Program-made: the position numbers and the translations under genes | Part shown: positions 9,203 to 24,200 of the stretch, piece after piece | How the letters are laid out: each line of letters opens with the position of its first letter | Position numbering within the stretch: position 1 is the stretch's first letter | Notes under the pieces: generated by a model | The model's database searches: none | Told to the model about the DNA's origin: nothing | The model's input: the letters and a program-made list of their open reading frames with translations, nothing else | Source: Owenia fusiformis | Lineage: Eukaryota; Annelida; Polychaeta; Sabellida; Oweniidae | DNA length: 64,000 nucleotides | Direction of reading: 5' to 3' | NCBI GenBank assembly: GCA_903813345.2 | Contig: CAIIXF020000006.1 | Span: 22,079,936 to 22,143,935, forward strand

Positions 9203-12200
9203 CTGAAAAAAGATTATACGTTACAGTAATTTCAAATACTTTTATTGAAGTTAGCACATTCACTGTTCTTACTAAAACGTGCAACACAAAACTGGTTATG
9301 TAATCTAACACTATCAAATTCCGATAGTGCAACAAAACTATAATAATTATCTTAAGAACGTATGCCTAGGATATATTATGCATATGTTATTGTAAGACAA
9401 ACTAATATCTTCAAGTATGAATTGATTAATCGTGTTATTTTTGTGACAACAATCTGTAAGTACACTCTCTTCATTAGATTGGCAATCCCATCTCCCAATT
9501 GGACAACGTACTAAAACTTAAAACCCTGTTAATGTATGAATTTTTCTACAGAATCTGTAGTCAAAGAGCTACTTATAGTCTGGTATTAAGAATTGATTAG
9601 TATATACAAATCCACAATTTTTTCTTGGTAACAGGTTCGGACCTGTTAACACTAAAGTATATTGTTCGAAACTGATAATAGCATTTTTGAAAATCGTCAT
9701 ACAATGTAAATCCTTGCCGGTAATCATATAAGTTTCTTATCTTCCATTATTCTAGAGAACTGCGGTTCTCAAAAGTTCAAATATGAAAATGAAGTCATTT
9801 ATATTCCCAGCCTAAAAGTATAGTTTGGCCTAGTCACATAGCCCGGCCGATGAGGTTACGATGAGCCAGCGATGCAATTTTCACCGAACTCGGCCGAACA
9901 CCGGCCGGACATCCGTGGCGTTTGTTGCTTAAAACCGCATCGGTGGTAGCTCGGTGAAATTTTAACTTCGGAGTTAAATTTCACCGGGCTCTCACCGAGC
10001 TCCCTCATCATGTCATCGCAGCCCCATCGTAACCACATCGGAAAACACGTCGGCCGGTGCACGGCCGAGTATCGGCCGGTGTCCCGTGCAACTGAGACAA
10101 CCAGAAGACGAGGTTTTTTAACGGACAGCGGCCGAGCTCCGGCCGATGTGGGACAGAGCATCGGCCGGTCACTGTTCAAAGCCCGTTAACAACCCGGCCG
10201 GCGATCGCACGGTGTCCTGTTACCTGCTCGGGTACCGGCCGTATTCCTTCCGATGTCCGGCCGACCTCCGGCCGGTAGTTGCTGCCACATCGGCAGAAAA
10301 AAACTACCATTTTGAGACAGACTCCGTACGGTCACCGGCCGGTGTTCGGTCGGTCGCCTGAAGATGTCCGGACGGAGTCCGTTCACGTCACCGAGCTCTG
10401 CTTCCGATGAGGAGAGCTCGGTGGCACCAAAAAATCCACCGAGCTCTACCGATGCCGGACATCGGCCGGGCTATGTGACTAGGCCATAGTAAAGATTATA
10501 CACAAGTAAATGTTCAACCGTAAACTGGCTTTAACACGCAGTCCTATGGTGGTGGAGTTAGTATTGCCAATCTTTTGATAAGGAGTGTATATTTTGACCA
10601 GATTAAAATTTTGGATTAACTGCTTCCTCTCCGAGTCTCTATAATGATCAGAAAAGTTACATGTCACACAACGCTACACAACATTCCTCAAGATTTCTCT
10701 CAAATCATTTTGGGAACATGCTCTTTACCTGAAGTACACGCTTAGTCAGGCCTGTTTTCTGCGCCAATTGCTTCAAATCCTTTGCGTCTGGGTTGTGATT
10801 GAGATTGAAATATGACTTCATTGTTCGCAATTGGTGATGCTTGAAAGATGTGCGCATGCGCTTTTGTCGTGAGGAACTATATGTTGAGTCGGAGAGATCA
10901 TGCATGTCAGAGTCCATACCTGGAAAACACAAGAATATAATTCGTCATCAGTTTAAGTAAATCATCATGGTTCAAAACATAATTTCATTCATAGTGAAAG
11001 CCCGTGATAGTACGCATCTTTATACTTGACATAGCAATCTTTCATTAAATCAAAATATCAAAACGGCGTTATTCATTCTTATCACGCTTAGAAAGGAGGG
11101 CAAAAACAGCTCTGTCATCTTTTCGAATGAACTATTTGTTCGTTTTTATCTTATGAACAAACGGGAAGAATACATGCATTTGTTTCAACCATGGGGCGCA
11201 TCGTAGGTTCACGGCACGTGACCCTCACGTGACATTTTTTGGTCCGACCCTAACCTTCCACAGTAAGCATTTCCTGACTCTTCACTTAATTAATACATTT
11301 CCCTCAGTTGTTCAATTAGAATGTCATTTTTCTGCATGAAATGCGAGCTTCTTTCAATTATTTCGTTTCTCTGCGTTTTTTCTGATAGTTAAGCACGTTT
11401 TCTCGGTTCGACATGCAGAGCTAGCGTTCGGCTAAATAGATGTATCTACAAAGTTAGTAAACTGGAAAATCGCTTTGTTATAATTTGGCTTTTATCTATT
11501 TTTAATCACGATTTAATAATTACGGTAAGACGGGTTCAAGATGTTTTACTGTTGTAATTTAAGACCTGAATGCCGTTTTACCGTCTTTAATTGAATGAAT
11601 ATTATATTAATCTGTCTCGTCCGCCATCGAGATTCCGTCAAGTTTACTCATTACTGCTTGACATTGCACTGAACGAAACTGTTTGGTTTAATTATAAAAC
11701 AAATAAGACATTTGAACTTGAACTTTTTATAACTATGATAAAATTATAAAACAGTTCATCAAGATCGAAACAAAGTATCATCTATTTTAAATATTGAATT
11801 AACGTGGCAAAGATTATTTGGGGAACTGTTGAAAACGCCTCTTTTGTGTGGCATCATGTAAGGAAAACACATTTCCTTCATTAAATATTTACCGAACATC
11901 ATTTGCTATCAAACATATTTAAGCATACCAAATATATTTTTAAATGTTTAAACGTTTGCCTTTGTGGCCCTTTTAAACTCTCAGAAACAGCATCACTGAA
12001 TGCAGAAACTAACACAGACAAAAATATTGATTCACTGAGGGTTTTTTATAAAGTCTTACAGCAGACTATTTGGGTTATATTCAGGGTTATTGATGTCAGG
12101 GACTTGGTTCCATTTGTTATTTTTTCATAAGTTATTTTTGAAAAATATATTGGGACACACGCAAAAATGACATAAGTCTTGGGATAACATTTCAACTAAA

Positions 12201-15200
12201 ATTGGCATCTAAACTGAAGAAATCGGCGTCGGTTTACTGGAGGAGATACAAAGTTTGTATATTTTGAGTGGATGTCATGATAAAGTGTGTGATAACGTGG
12301 AAATAAAAACAAACACTTGTCTTTGGCCACTTACTGAAAAGTAGATGCTGAGATACATCTATCACTTAAGCCAAAACGAAAAGTGTTGTCTGGTCGGTCG
12401 ACAATTTTTGGATTATCTCAATTATGTTTGAAATAAATTTCTAATCATCTGGCGTTTTGTACAATTGAAGAGGTTGACTTTGGACACTTGTATCTCTCAG
12501 TTTCTTTTCGGGCTATTGCTTCAATTTGCTTATATGACAAAATGGGTCATTGGGGTATTTTATTTACAGGTAAAGGTCTATTCCATAGGATTGTTATTGG
12601 CTGTTTTACATTACATTGGGAAAGAAACACTGATGTAGACTTGACGTCCTATAGAGAATCATTTCAGGTTTGACTGACTGCCTGCTTGCCATCACATGCC
12701 ATTATTTGACACTAGCTTCCGTTTTTAACATTTTTAATAAAAAAATATATATAACTTAAAACAGTAACTGAGGTATTTTAGAATCGTTTTACCTGTGTTG
12801 ATTTTGCACTGTAGCTCATGTCTGCAAGGAATGTTATTTTGGTTTAATAATTTTTATGTTTTATGTTGTTTTGACTTGTATGCCACTGTCACTTTCTCAT
12901 AATATTATAGACGTTTTTGCAATGGGAGCATTAAGAGTATGCCTTGATTGTTCTTAAAATTGGAATTGATACCCCTTTTATCTAATTAATAGCGTATGAA
13001 ATCAATTATTTCGTTTTCTCTGAAAACAAAGATTCAGATCCCCAATATCACAAGAGGTAAGCATATCATACTTCACATCCAAATACAAGTAGCGACTCAT
13101 TTCAAGACATCACTGGTAAGACATACCGGTTACAGGGATTGGCGTTTCATACTAGTCAACAGAGATTATGCAATTGGTCTTTTGACGCAGCTTAGAAATA
13201 ATGCTGAAGTGACAAAAATAAACTAAAAAGAAATGCTAGTTTACATTTGGTTTTCGCTGGTATTTACTCTTTGTCCTTTTTATGGTACACTAACAAAGCT
13301 TGGTCGCGATATGAATATGTCACCTTTATACAAAGAAGAGGAAAAATAAAGTTGTAAAAATAAAAAAACAGCAAGAAATCCTAGCTTCGCAAGAGTCATC
13401 TCTGGTTTTTATTCTTTGTCGTTCACAAGGCACAGTAACTGTGAAAAACTCCAAAAGGTAACTAAAGAGATATCAGAGGCAACATATCATGGTAAAGAAA
13501 TAGGAATTTCTTGTAATGTGAACCATCTAAAGTACTTGTTCACGTCACTTCGAATTGGTTAAATAATCAAGATTGTTTTTCACACCAAACCCAGCGGTGC
13601 TAGCTCAGGTACTCTTCTTTATATGTTCTCGCAACCCCAACAACTAATGTCAAATATTCGCAGTTTAGTGCATGAATACAGTAGTAAGCTGAGATAAGGT
13701 AAAATCCTTAGATTGCTTGCCGCCTGAAGAAAGAAAACAACCACACGCATGTATCTAAAGTTTTACTAAAGCCAATGTTCTGGTTGGTTGTGTGAACTTA
13801 TAAGCATGCTGGGATGGATCCCTCCGTGCCGGCCGCCGAACAAGTGAGCTCGGTATTTAGCCGCGCAGTCTCATAGCGCCGCTCTTCTGTGGCACCTGCG
13901 GGTCGGTTAAACCTTCTACAACGTTGTGAATGTCCCCGGGAGATAAGCGTGTCTTGCATGGGGTTTTATCTATACGATAAGACAAGTTTTCATATGATAC
14001 AGAATCTATCTAAATTACTAGTACCACTCTAGTTTCAATGAAAGCCAATTTCCACAAATCTACAAGAGGTTATACTGAGAGTATTCCGCCGCTCTTTTTA
14101 CTACTGCCAAGTAGCAATCAACAAAACCCGGCCACTTATTTGAGGACGTGTTTATTGGATGTATATGCTTACTTTTAAGTGGCGATCATCAAGGTGAAAA
14201 AGTCTGCTATTTATCTAGACCTGGGACTATCTATTCTCCAAGTTCACTGTTCCCTCAATCAGTGAATATTATTTCAATGTTTTATCAGTGTTGGCTGCAT
14301 GAACGATTGTATTACATGTATTGTAGCAATATGAGCTAGTGGATAATGAACATAATAATTTCAGACAAAACAATTTTGTTTATGAAAGATTTCTTCATAT
14401 TCCGAATACCAGCGTTGTTTTAACATGGTGTCATTTTTGACTGAAGTAGCTAATTATTTCCACTAAAATAAGATTTAAAGGTGGGCTTGGAAAAATATTT
14501 TGATTTCCAAAATGCAATCAATTAGTTTGTTTTGTTCTTTCAAGGTATCTGTTCTAATAAGTCCACCTTGGCATGATCACGACAATTCAAATTTCAATAC
14601 ATCAATGTGCCCAAGTTGGTAAATTTTCCTCTGCAGTCAGTTCATCAATTTCCTTAGGTCGCCCGTTTTTATTTACTGTATTTATCATATTCCTCTACTT
14701 CGTTCAATTTGTCAAGAAATAGCAAAAACACAATGGTTGTGTTACACACAGGTTATATACACAGGGAAATGTATTTCTATATATTTAAACCCCGGGGACG
14801 TAACCTGATCTTGTTTCCACGCGCACTCACAGCACCTCTTCCCGGAGAGTCATGAGAGAAGAGCAGACATTCGAAAATACACCTGCATTTTCATGCGTTA
14901 AAAATCTACTAATGTCATTTCATTTTCAATTAAAAATCGTTTTTCTGGTAAGCTATTGACATCAAATTAACCATTGCTCGTGTTATAGCGATATATGATA
15001 CCCTCGTTAGAACTTCGACGCGATGAATAGAAAAGTATTGATTTCGTTTAACAAAATATGATCATTTCGTTTGCTATTTTAGGGTGTCGAATGCCGATGA
15101 TGTTACGGAAGATGAGCAATGTCAACTATCCCAATTAGAGAATTAACACAGTGGGAGAGAACTACATGCTTAAATATACATCCGCTTGCATCCCCAGGAT

Positions 15201-18200
15201 GAAAATAAATTTACCCCCACCTCTACGATGATAATCCTCAATGTCGTTGTATGAGTTCCTAAGATCGTCGCCTTGATATGAACGACCAACACAAATCGTT
15301 TATTCCCATGTAGCCTTGTGACACTGACCAAACGATGATTGGTCATGAAGGATCACATGACAAGAAAACAGATACACCATATAACACCTCCTTTGGCGGA
15401 GAACGCTGGAAATGCTTTGAAAGTGTTTAACTTATCTTTATTACAATTCGTATCAGCAGCATCATCAAATTAATCATGTGATATATTTACAGTGATAACT
15501 AATCTATCAAGATCTTGTTCTAATGTAAAAGAGAAACAACATACAAATATCGGCGTCAGATCAAGTCAACTGAATCAGAGAGAAAATCAGAAAGACATGA
15601 CGTAAATAACCATGACGTCAGAACTCTGATAGTATGTTTCTAAGTATATTTCCAGGGTCAATTGAGAGGTGATCACTATTAAGTATAAAGCATTCTGTTA
15701 TAGTCGAAGATTGCCTTATAGGCTTTTGGTTAGCTCCTTAAAAAGTAGGCTATAATCTAAACCCAGAAATCACAAGATCAAAGAAAACACGAGATAAACG
15801 TCCACGCATCTGTGATTTTAGAGCATTCTCAAAGACGGGGTTTCAACAACGTGACGCATCGGAAGACTTGTGAGACAAACCTCACAGAAATTATAAACAC
15901 ATAAATCCGCAAGACCTTTGCCATCGTTCCGATATAGCATTTACAGGAGCCTTGGAAAGCCATAAAGCAAGCCTAAAGAGCGGAACTGAAACGTTTATAG
16001 CTTCAGCCAAGACTTTGGTTGGTGACAGACAAATTTCACTTCCCCTTCGAGAATATACCTATCAAGTTTGATTTTGTTTTTAAGTTTTCTTGGGAAATTG
16101 AAATATGACCTCTTTGATACTAATATAGTATGGCTGTGTACCAAACAACCGGCACAGATTTTAATCGAACCTTCCCATTTTATAATTGAGCTCGATCGTT
16201 CATAAGTGGCAAGCTAAGACAAAGATTATTGAGTAATGTTTTCAAATGTTTGATCAAATGCTGACCTCTAAAGAGTGATATTGCACCATTCTGATTTACC
16301 TCTTTACCTAACCATTCTAAAGGGTATTAAAGGCTGCATGCAGTGGATCCCAAAATGTCGTGGCATAGATAATCAAACGATATCGTTTGCTGTCCAATGT
16401 TTTCAATAACTCGATCTCTAGTCAAACAAACTGAATGATTTCATGATGCCGATATCCATCGAAACAAGATTACAATTACGTTAAATATAACGTGGATTTT
16501 GAAGATGTTAAAATCAAACATTAGCTTGAGTTTTGATATTCCTCACCCAGAATCATTTCAGGGTTTTAACAGGTGGACCATCAATAACAATAAAACAATT
16601 GGCTTAACTGTGCGAAGAGGCCTGAAAATAAGGACCTTTAATTGATGTAAAGGGTGACCCAATGTATAATGGCTTAATGAGAGACTCGTGCCTCTAATTT
16701 GAGACCAAACTAGATCCTGCAAAATGTAGAATGTTATTTTTTGGACATGTTCATTAGATAAGCACGTTACCACCCCAGTTTAGGGCCATTTCACAATAAA
16801 ATTAACGATCACTAAATCTAGCCTAACAGGTGTAAGGGGTCGAAAACAATTTGGGATTCTTTTTTTGCAGAATGCTATTAGACGCCCCAGGGATATTCCA
16901 TTCCTTTGAATGACTGGTCAAAGACAAAGCGGTGATCAAACAAACAGACTTTTGTGAGGATAAATATCGTCTGACAAGACAGATACAAAGGACCTCATGG
17001 TTCTTGTCATGTCAAGACAAAAGAGCCGTTATTAGAACAAAGATCCTCGAGGGACGACAAGAGGCTAAAGCGATATTCTAACCGTGTTACCATGTTGTTA
17101 CAAGGGGTGGAATTCTACCTTGGGGTATGGGTTTTCACCCTTGACCCCTTCATAAAACACACACGCTGTTCTGGTCAGTAATTCGACAAAAGTTTCGGCA
17201 ATTAGAATATTTCATTTCCTTCAAGAAGCAGGTGGAAAGTAAATTATTAATTGAAAAATGTTGCCAAGTAACTTTAATATTACTTGTAATAACAAATAAT
17301 TAACCAACCATTGACTTTTCTAGGGATAAATAAATTGAATGTTGGATTTCATTTAGGCTTATTATTTTGTATTACTTTATATATGATCAATGTTAATGTA
17401 ACTAGAAAATTCAAATCAATAATAAATAATTTCTGTAAATTCAATGTTCTCATATCAAAAATATTAGTAATTCATATAAATCATATCAGGAAAACCATCG
17501 TTTAAGCAGAAACAATATAAATCCATGAACAATACTATTTAAAACCCCATCTTGATATTTAATTCGAATGGTCCCCATGGCTTATTACAATCAATTCGCA
17601 TTAAATACACTCAAAGAAGGAGATAATTACTAATAATTAAGATTAGTTTATTTGGATAGCAATTACTGATGTGTAATCAACGGATATCAAATTGAGGGTC
17701 TCAATCTCAGAAAATGATCCTAGAGTTTCTGAAAGATGAAGAGAGCTGTGCATGGAACAATCGGACTCATACGAAACGGGATATTTAAATATAGGTATAG
17801 GATTTTAATGAAATGAGAGTACAGACCTGGGGCTAAGAATGTACACTGCATGGGGTAGAACAAAATTATTATTTTCTATGAACCAACTTACGGGAACCAT
17901 AACCTTAAGAGTGTTACCCCCAAGGTTGCAAACCACGAGCCTTTACAAGACAATGGTCGTTTGTGCGACCTAGGCATTAGCGTTCCGTCTTGCACAGACG
18001 AACATTAAAAGAAACGCACAAAAAGGGACTAAAATGCAAAAACATGAACGTGCGTCAAAGAACATGAAGGAACTGGGAGTTCTTTTTGCGTAACACTTGT
18101 CCATTCCCGAGTAAAGAATAATATCACTGTCACCGTGTGTTCCTCGCTATATGGGGAGACTTGTGGAAAGTAGATGATAAAAACAATAAGATAACGATCA

Positions 18201-21200
18201 TGTTATATCAAATGTTATACACATATTCAAACAATGGAGGCCTTTCTTTAAAATATCGGAATAATAATATGGCGATGATGGTAGATTTTTATCACAGGGA
18301 CGTACTACCATCTCAACTTTGTACCACGTAGAGCATTGCTTGCGGTTTTTCCGTCTTATTCTTTGTCTCATCAAAATGCTATTAGGAGCTATTTCCTATT
18401 ATTGAACATATCTTCTATAATTCATACATCAATCCAAATGAATATACACTTCGTATAGAGCGATAAGGATCCCAATTTAGCATGCACGAGGCAGCAGAAA
18501 GGGTCTCTCCATGGTTAGATACAAACAAGCTCAAGTACTCGAACATGATTTAATAATTCAAAAACCGGGGAGCATTCATTTCCTTAAATCAAAGTGCATT
18601 TCCTAATTCTCCCAAAGTTCATCTGCATTACCGTATTTGTCAACTTCAATTCACATTTCCGGACGAAATGAAAAACGGAAAACAGAATCACAAAGGGCAG
18701 ATGTATGAATAAGATGGAATATTTCTTATCACGCAATACTAGATTGAGATAAATTCCAAAAAGGCGGCGTCTTCCAATGCTATAAATAATGTACGTTCAT
18801 ACTTCATAACAATTTATCTATAGTTGAGATGAACAAAATGCAAGTCGTATTGACTACTGCGCTGTTCACCTCTAATTCCAACGCAACATTGCCAGAAATG
18901 TTAAACGTCACATATGATATCACGCACGAATCGCGACGTCGAATTGCCATTGCCAATTCTCTTAAGGTGAAACTCACGAAACAAAATCTCAACATAATTT
19001 AGACTCTCCAACTAAAGATACTTATTAGCGTGAAAAATTGTACCTCGCCGATGTAAATTAATTTTGAAAATAAAACGTACAATGTATTATTGTTAATGAT
19101 GTTCCCAGTTTTACCGTGGTAACTCCCAAGTACAATAATTTCCCAATTTTTAAATCTTGTAATTTGTAACTTGTAATTTCCCCTGCTCAAGAATGACAAC
19201 TGGGCTGATGAAATGATCCACCAACGTGCCATCGTGCTACCCTTTGCATTCGTTCAACTTCACTAATAGAGCCTCGTCTTCTAGTTTATATACTCTGCGC
19301 GCAGGGTACCATTGTGGTGTCGTAGGCTCAGGTGTATAAAATGGCGTCCATTATGTAACACTATTAGCAGGTTGTATATTAGTTAGTATGAGTCTACGGA
19401 TTATCAACACGTTTGACTATAACAGATATCTTTGCATCATCCTTGGACAAGTGTGAAAGGTAGAAACACTCAAAGACTAATCATTGTAATTATCTGATAT
19501 CTTTTACCGATCGAAACATGTCCTATACAAAAGAGAAACTCTTGAAAAGTCACAAGTCAGTGCCTAAGGAGGAAGGCATTGACACTAACAATTAGATAGA
19601 CACATACGGGGTATTAATTGGCGATAGCAAGATGATTATCAGTCGGGATTTCTGTGGTATTAATAGTTTCTCAGCCGTAAGCGGATTTGTAGAAATCTCA
19701 GATAATTTTGTCTCCAGAATTTTGTCGACATACGATCGCCCTCGAGCAGTGATCTTACCAATTATAAGAGATAATATAAAATAAAATGATGGACAAATTA
19801 ATTGCAATAAACTGATTGTCAGAGTCTATCAAAAATTGCAATTTCTTAACACTTAAATCTGTTGCCTTTTCGAGCAATCTCGTTCTGCAAATGCCCCCAG
19901 TGCAATATCACTGCGTTAAAGAAAGGTTGAACGGTTCACCATGTGCATTTCAAAAGCTCCTCAATATTCTCAAATTCTGTTCTAAATGTCGATGGTCAGA
20001 AAAAACTAGAGTTTAAATTTGAAAAAAAATCCTTGGCCTATGACAACTTCGTAGTTGTTTATTTCGAAGAGGTATTTGGTAAAAAATAATGGCAAATCCT
20101 TACCAGCGCAGAGCTTCTAATAAAACGAAATCATTTTTTCTGTTTCACACATCTACTTCTTCTAAAAACGATGGATAAACGATAAAATCTACAAGATACA
20201 TGAAAAGATAAAGCAAAAGTATCTTGGTAACAGCTGTTCTTAGCTCTGAGCTATCTCTTTGAAACCCACTACCTGCAACACCCTACACCAGACCAAGCAG
20301 ACGACTTACTGAAATCATTCCATTTGCGCGTTTTCTCGGTAAATATTGGATGAAGTTCGGCGGATTTTTACGTTTTGTTAAGTTTAGATCACCGATTCAA
20401 TGCATTTCTACTTTTTACTTCATCGAGTCACTCTTTATAATTTTTTGTGTAAAAAACATTGGCATCGTGGAATTGTGAGTACGGGTATGCCTCTCATGTT
20501 CTGTCTCTGAAGAGGAAACAAGAGCTTCAGGTATAATCGTGAACTAGATCGTCGTATTTTCCAAGTAAAGAATAGAAAGTGGGAACTTAGGCAAGAGATC
20601 AATGAACATGGTGTCCGCTTGACGGAAAACAGGGCAAAAGATTGTGGATTTATATGCTGAATGAACCCATCGAGCTTAATATCAATTTTCGGACATAGAC
20701 ATTTGTATGATAATCCTTCTTGATTTAAAATGATATAGATTGATGAAAACGCGGTATTTCAGTAATCCATAATTATGTCAATTTTTGTATGATAACTCGA
20801 ATCATTGTCAAATTTGAGAGGTATCTACGATGGTTGATCTTGTATTTAGGCATATGTCGCATTGTTCACAGCACTATTGTTGCGAGGCTGAAGTGGACGT
20901 TTATTAACGGTAAATGCATCAACAGAAAAGGACTGGTGTCGGGCGAAAATTGAATTGATGCTAGCATAATTGAGTTTTACAGCTCCTGCGTTCTTTTTTC
21001 AATGGCCAGGTTTCACGCCCAGTTTCTCATTCTTGCCCATGGTGATTTAATTCTCTTTTCACCGTATAAACCTCATATTTGTCATTTTGCGGATAATTTT
21101 TGGATGAGTTTTCAAGCATTTGTTTAAGGCTTTTAATTCTATTGAACGTTGTTTCAATACGAATTAAATTAACTGTTCGCGTTACCATCGGGGCGAAAGT

Positions 21201-24200
21201 TCAGCGCTTAATAGAGTTATGAATTGAAAAGATGTATGTTTATACACTCTGAATAAACACAGAAGCATGCCCAAAAATAAAACATCCGTTACCTCATGAT
21301 TTGCACGTCGAATATAGTAAAACGGAGAGAAATTGTTAACGAATGGAAAATTCAGTAAAAAACCATGACAAAGATAAGCCTACAGAGACCAAAGATATGT
21401 ATATATCATTCAAAATTCTTACAAGGAAAAGGAACGATCGATGTGACATATTTTGGAGTCTAGGTGGAACGTACCTATTTCCCTTGACGGGATCTTAAAT
21501 AGATGCTAACATGCATGAAATTTCACACCTCTGGTGCTATGTGACTTTTTTCTCATGAAAACGAAAATATAAACAAGGTACATGCCAAATGCTATAATGT
21601 ACTCTTGACGACAGAAAACCATGTAATATGATCATGTAAAATGTAAGCAGATGTAAATATACGTAATTTCACCTGTAACGTCAAATAGAGTCATTTGCCT
21701 GACAGGTAACAACTCAATATAAAAAGGAAACCACATTTTCAGATGAGTATTATGAAAAATTGAAATCAGAAGTTTGAGTTTAAATCTCTAAATCTCTTTA
21801 AATAAATGAACATTTAATTCGGAGTGACTGTGTGTCAATCAATCATTTTGGTGTGTTACATTATTTTCTGATCACATTGTAATGTAAATAGACAGGTGTA
21901 CAGCTCGCCAGTTTTATCTTGAAACCTATCCAGTGCGATCAATATCTTAAACATACAAAATTCTGTCAAGAAAAACTAACACTTTGAGAAACAAAAACAC
22001 ACTTCCTTTATTGATATTTTTAAACATGTCCTTATTCTTATTTCGATATAAAACGCCCTTGGGGCAAAACGCTTAAGATCTAAGTACCGCTTTTATGATA
22101 CCTGAAAACAGTCTTGCCTAACACGAGAATTTTTGGAATATACAAATTTCATGGAAGAGCTCGTAACAAATATTTGGAAACTTTAGAAATCAAAACGCGA
22201 TTAGAAGGTTGTTCCTCATTTGAATTAATAAACTGACTTTACCGAGAATTTGTGCGATTGCGTTACGTTGGGTTAGGGCAGAAATAACACCTTTTGGGCA
22301 AGGCGTCTGATCTTTCACTATGACGTATCACGTGGATCTGGGGCATTCTCTGGGAACTGTTATTTCTGTATCAATTTTCTTTCCAATACCTACCTAGTCA
22401 CGTCACACTGGCCCGTAGCCAGGATTTGCTGTGTATCAAAGGGGGGTTCACATTTGTCAATTTGGGCCCAAATATGGCTAAAATCATTTGACGGGCGAAC
22501 CCCCCACCCCCCTTGTTACGGGCCTGTCACCATATGAATAATGTTACTTTTTACACCTTCCATGGCCACTATCTAGATATAGGTAGCATAGGGCATGTGC
22601 TGTCTCTCTTTAAGCGCGATATTGGTACTTAGTTGCACGTAGCATTGTCTCTGCCACATAAGTTAATGGCGGTTTCGGCGCAATTTTTTGATAATATACC
22701 GTAAAGTGCATCTTACTATATTGAACGTATTAACATGTGGAGTGGTAAGCTTTGTTTTCTACCTCTGAATACAAAGCAATAACTGAACTTGGCGTTATGT
22801 TGAAAGTACAGAGCTGAATCAAAGCGAATGTAAACTCTCTCAGAGATCGAAGTGATATTAAGTTTCATGGCTCATTCAATCAAATCTTTTGTTAACGTTT
22901 ACTCTTCACACTTTGTTATTTGACTTATATGCTCAAAATGTGTATCTTTTTCTTGCGTTTTCAGTTATTCAAACAACGATATCTGTTATCATATTGAGAG
23001 TCAGTGATTTCCATTGTTCGGTAGATGACAGTGCCTCGCGTTTTAAGACTATTGATATTTATAGACGTTTTGATCGGTAAATTCCCGGGTTTTGTACACG
23101 ATTCAATTAAAGGGGAAATTGAAACAAGGCATCGTATCACAATTTAGAATTGTCTGTTAAAAATGCAATCATAATCTAAGGTCAAATATTTTTTATGTAT
23201 AATTATTCTGGACAGAAAGAAACAAAAGAAAAAAGGAGAAAATGATACAAACCTCATATAAAACATTAAAATGCATTGATAAAAATATCAATTCAATCTA
23301 TTACCATGTTCCCATGATTCGGAGCCAAATATATGTGCTTGAACTGCAATGTGATTTGAAGTAAATTTTGTTAGACTTTTTGTCATTTCATGTATAACAT
23401 TTGATAATGAATAAAAAATATCAAGAGAAAGGAAAAGAATGGACTCTGAAGATGAAACGTGAAGTTGTAATGAATGTATGTCCTTATGTAAAGATTGACT
23501 AACATAGTTATACTCATATGACGATTTGGTGCATATACTAGCGGCCTCGATGTCCGATTATGATGAATTTATATTTTAAAATCATGCATTATCTGGCTTT
23601 TTCGCACCTAGATGTTTCTTTAGTAGATGTGTGTTTGTATTCAGAAGGTATCAAATTCCCTAAGAAAGTGTATCAGATGACAATATCGTTACACATATTG
23701 AACGACAGAATCAATGTTCTTATCTCCCGTTTCAATGTATATATATTATAATATCCATCTGGCATTGAATAAGGTTCTACTATTGAGTACTAAATGTTCT
23801 AATTCGAAGGTAAACTTGATTTCTTACTCTGTTTGTTTGTAAACTAAATATAAATACTTGTAATGAACATATATGCAATGCTGTGTAATCATTTGCCCTG
23901 TCTCAGACGCAGCCTAAACCACAGAACTAAATGACACAGTGATCATGTATTAAAACTCCAAATCGACCACGTACGTGAAATGAACAAGAAATAAAGCAAA
24001 CGCCAGTACACTTAACCTGTAACTACTTGAGTAAATAAGATCTATTAATCATAGTCAGTATCATACTGGAAGAGAATGTAGTAAAAAAAGGATAAGGTAA
24101 AATGAACTTTAGAATCAGGAATAACTTTTGTGTTCTATATGTATATACGTGTAATCCTGTGTGTCGAATGAGGTGTTGATAAATACGATTGATTATGGCC

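Noticed and set aside
9856-10386. Open frames on both strands in the GC-rich block
   Set aside because: They arise from the CGGCCGG-rich interior of a non-autonomous element; no transposase motif.
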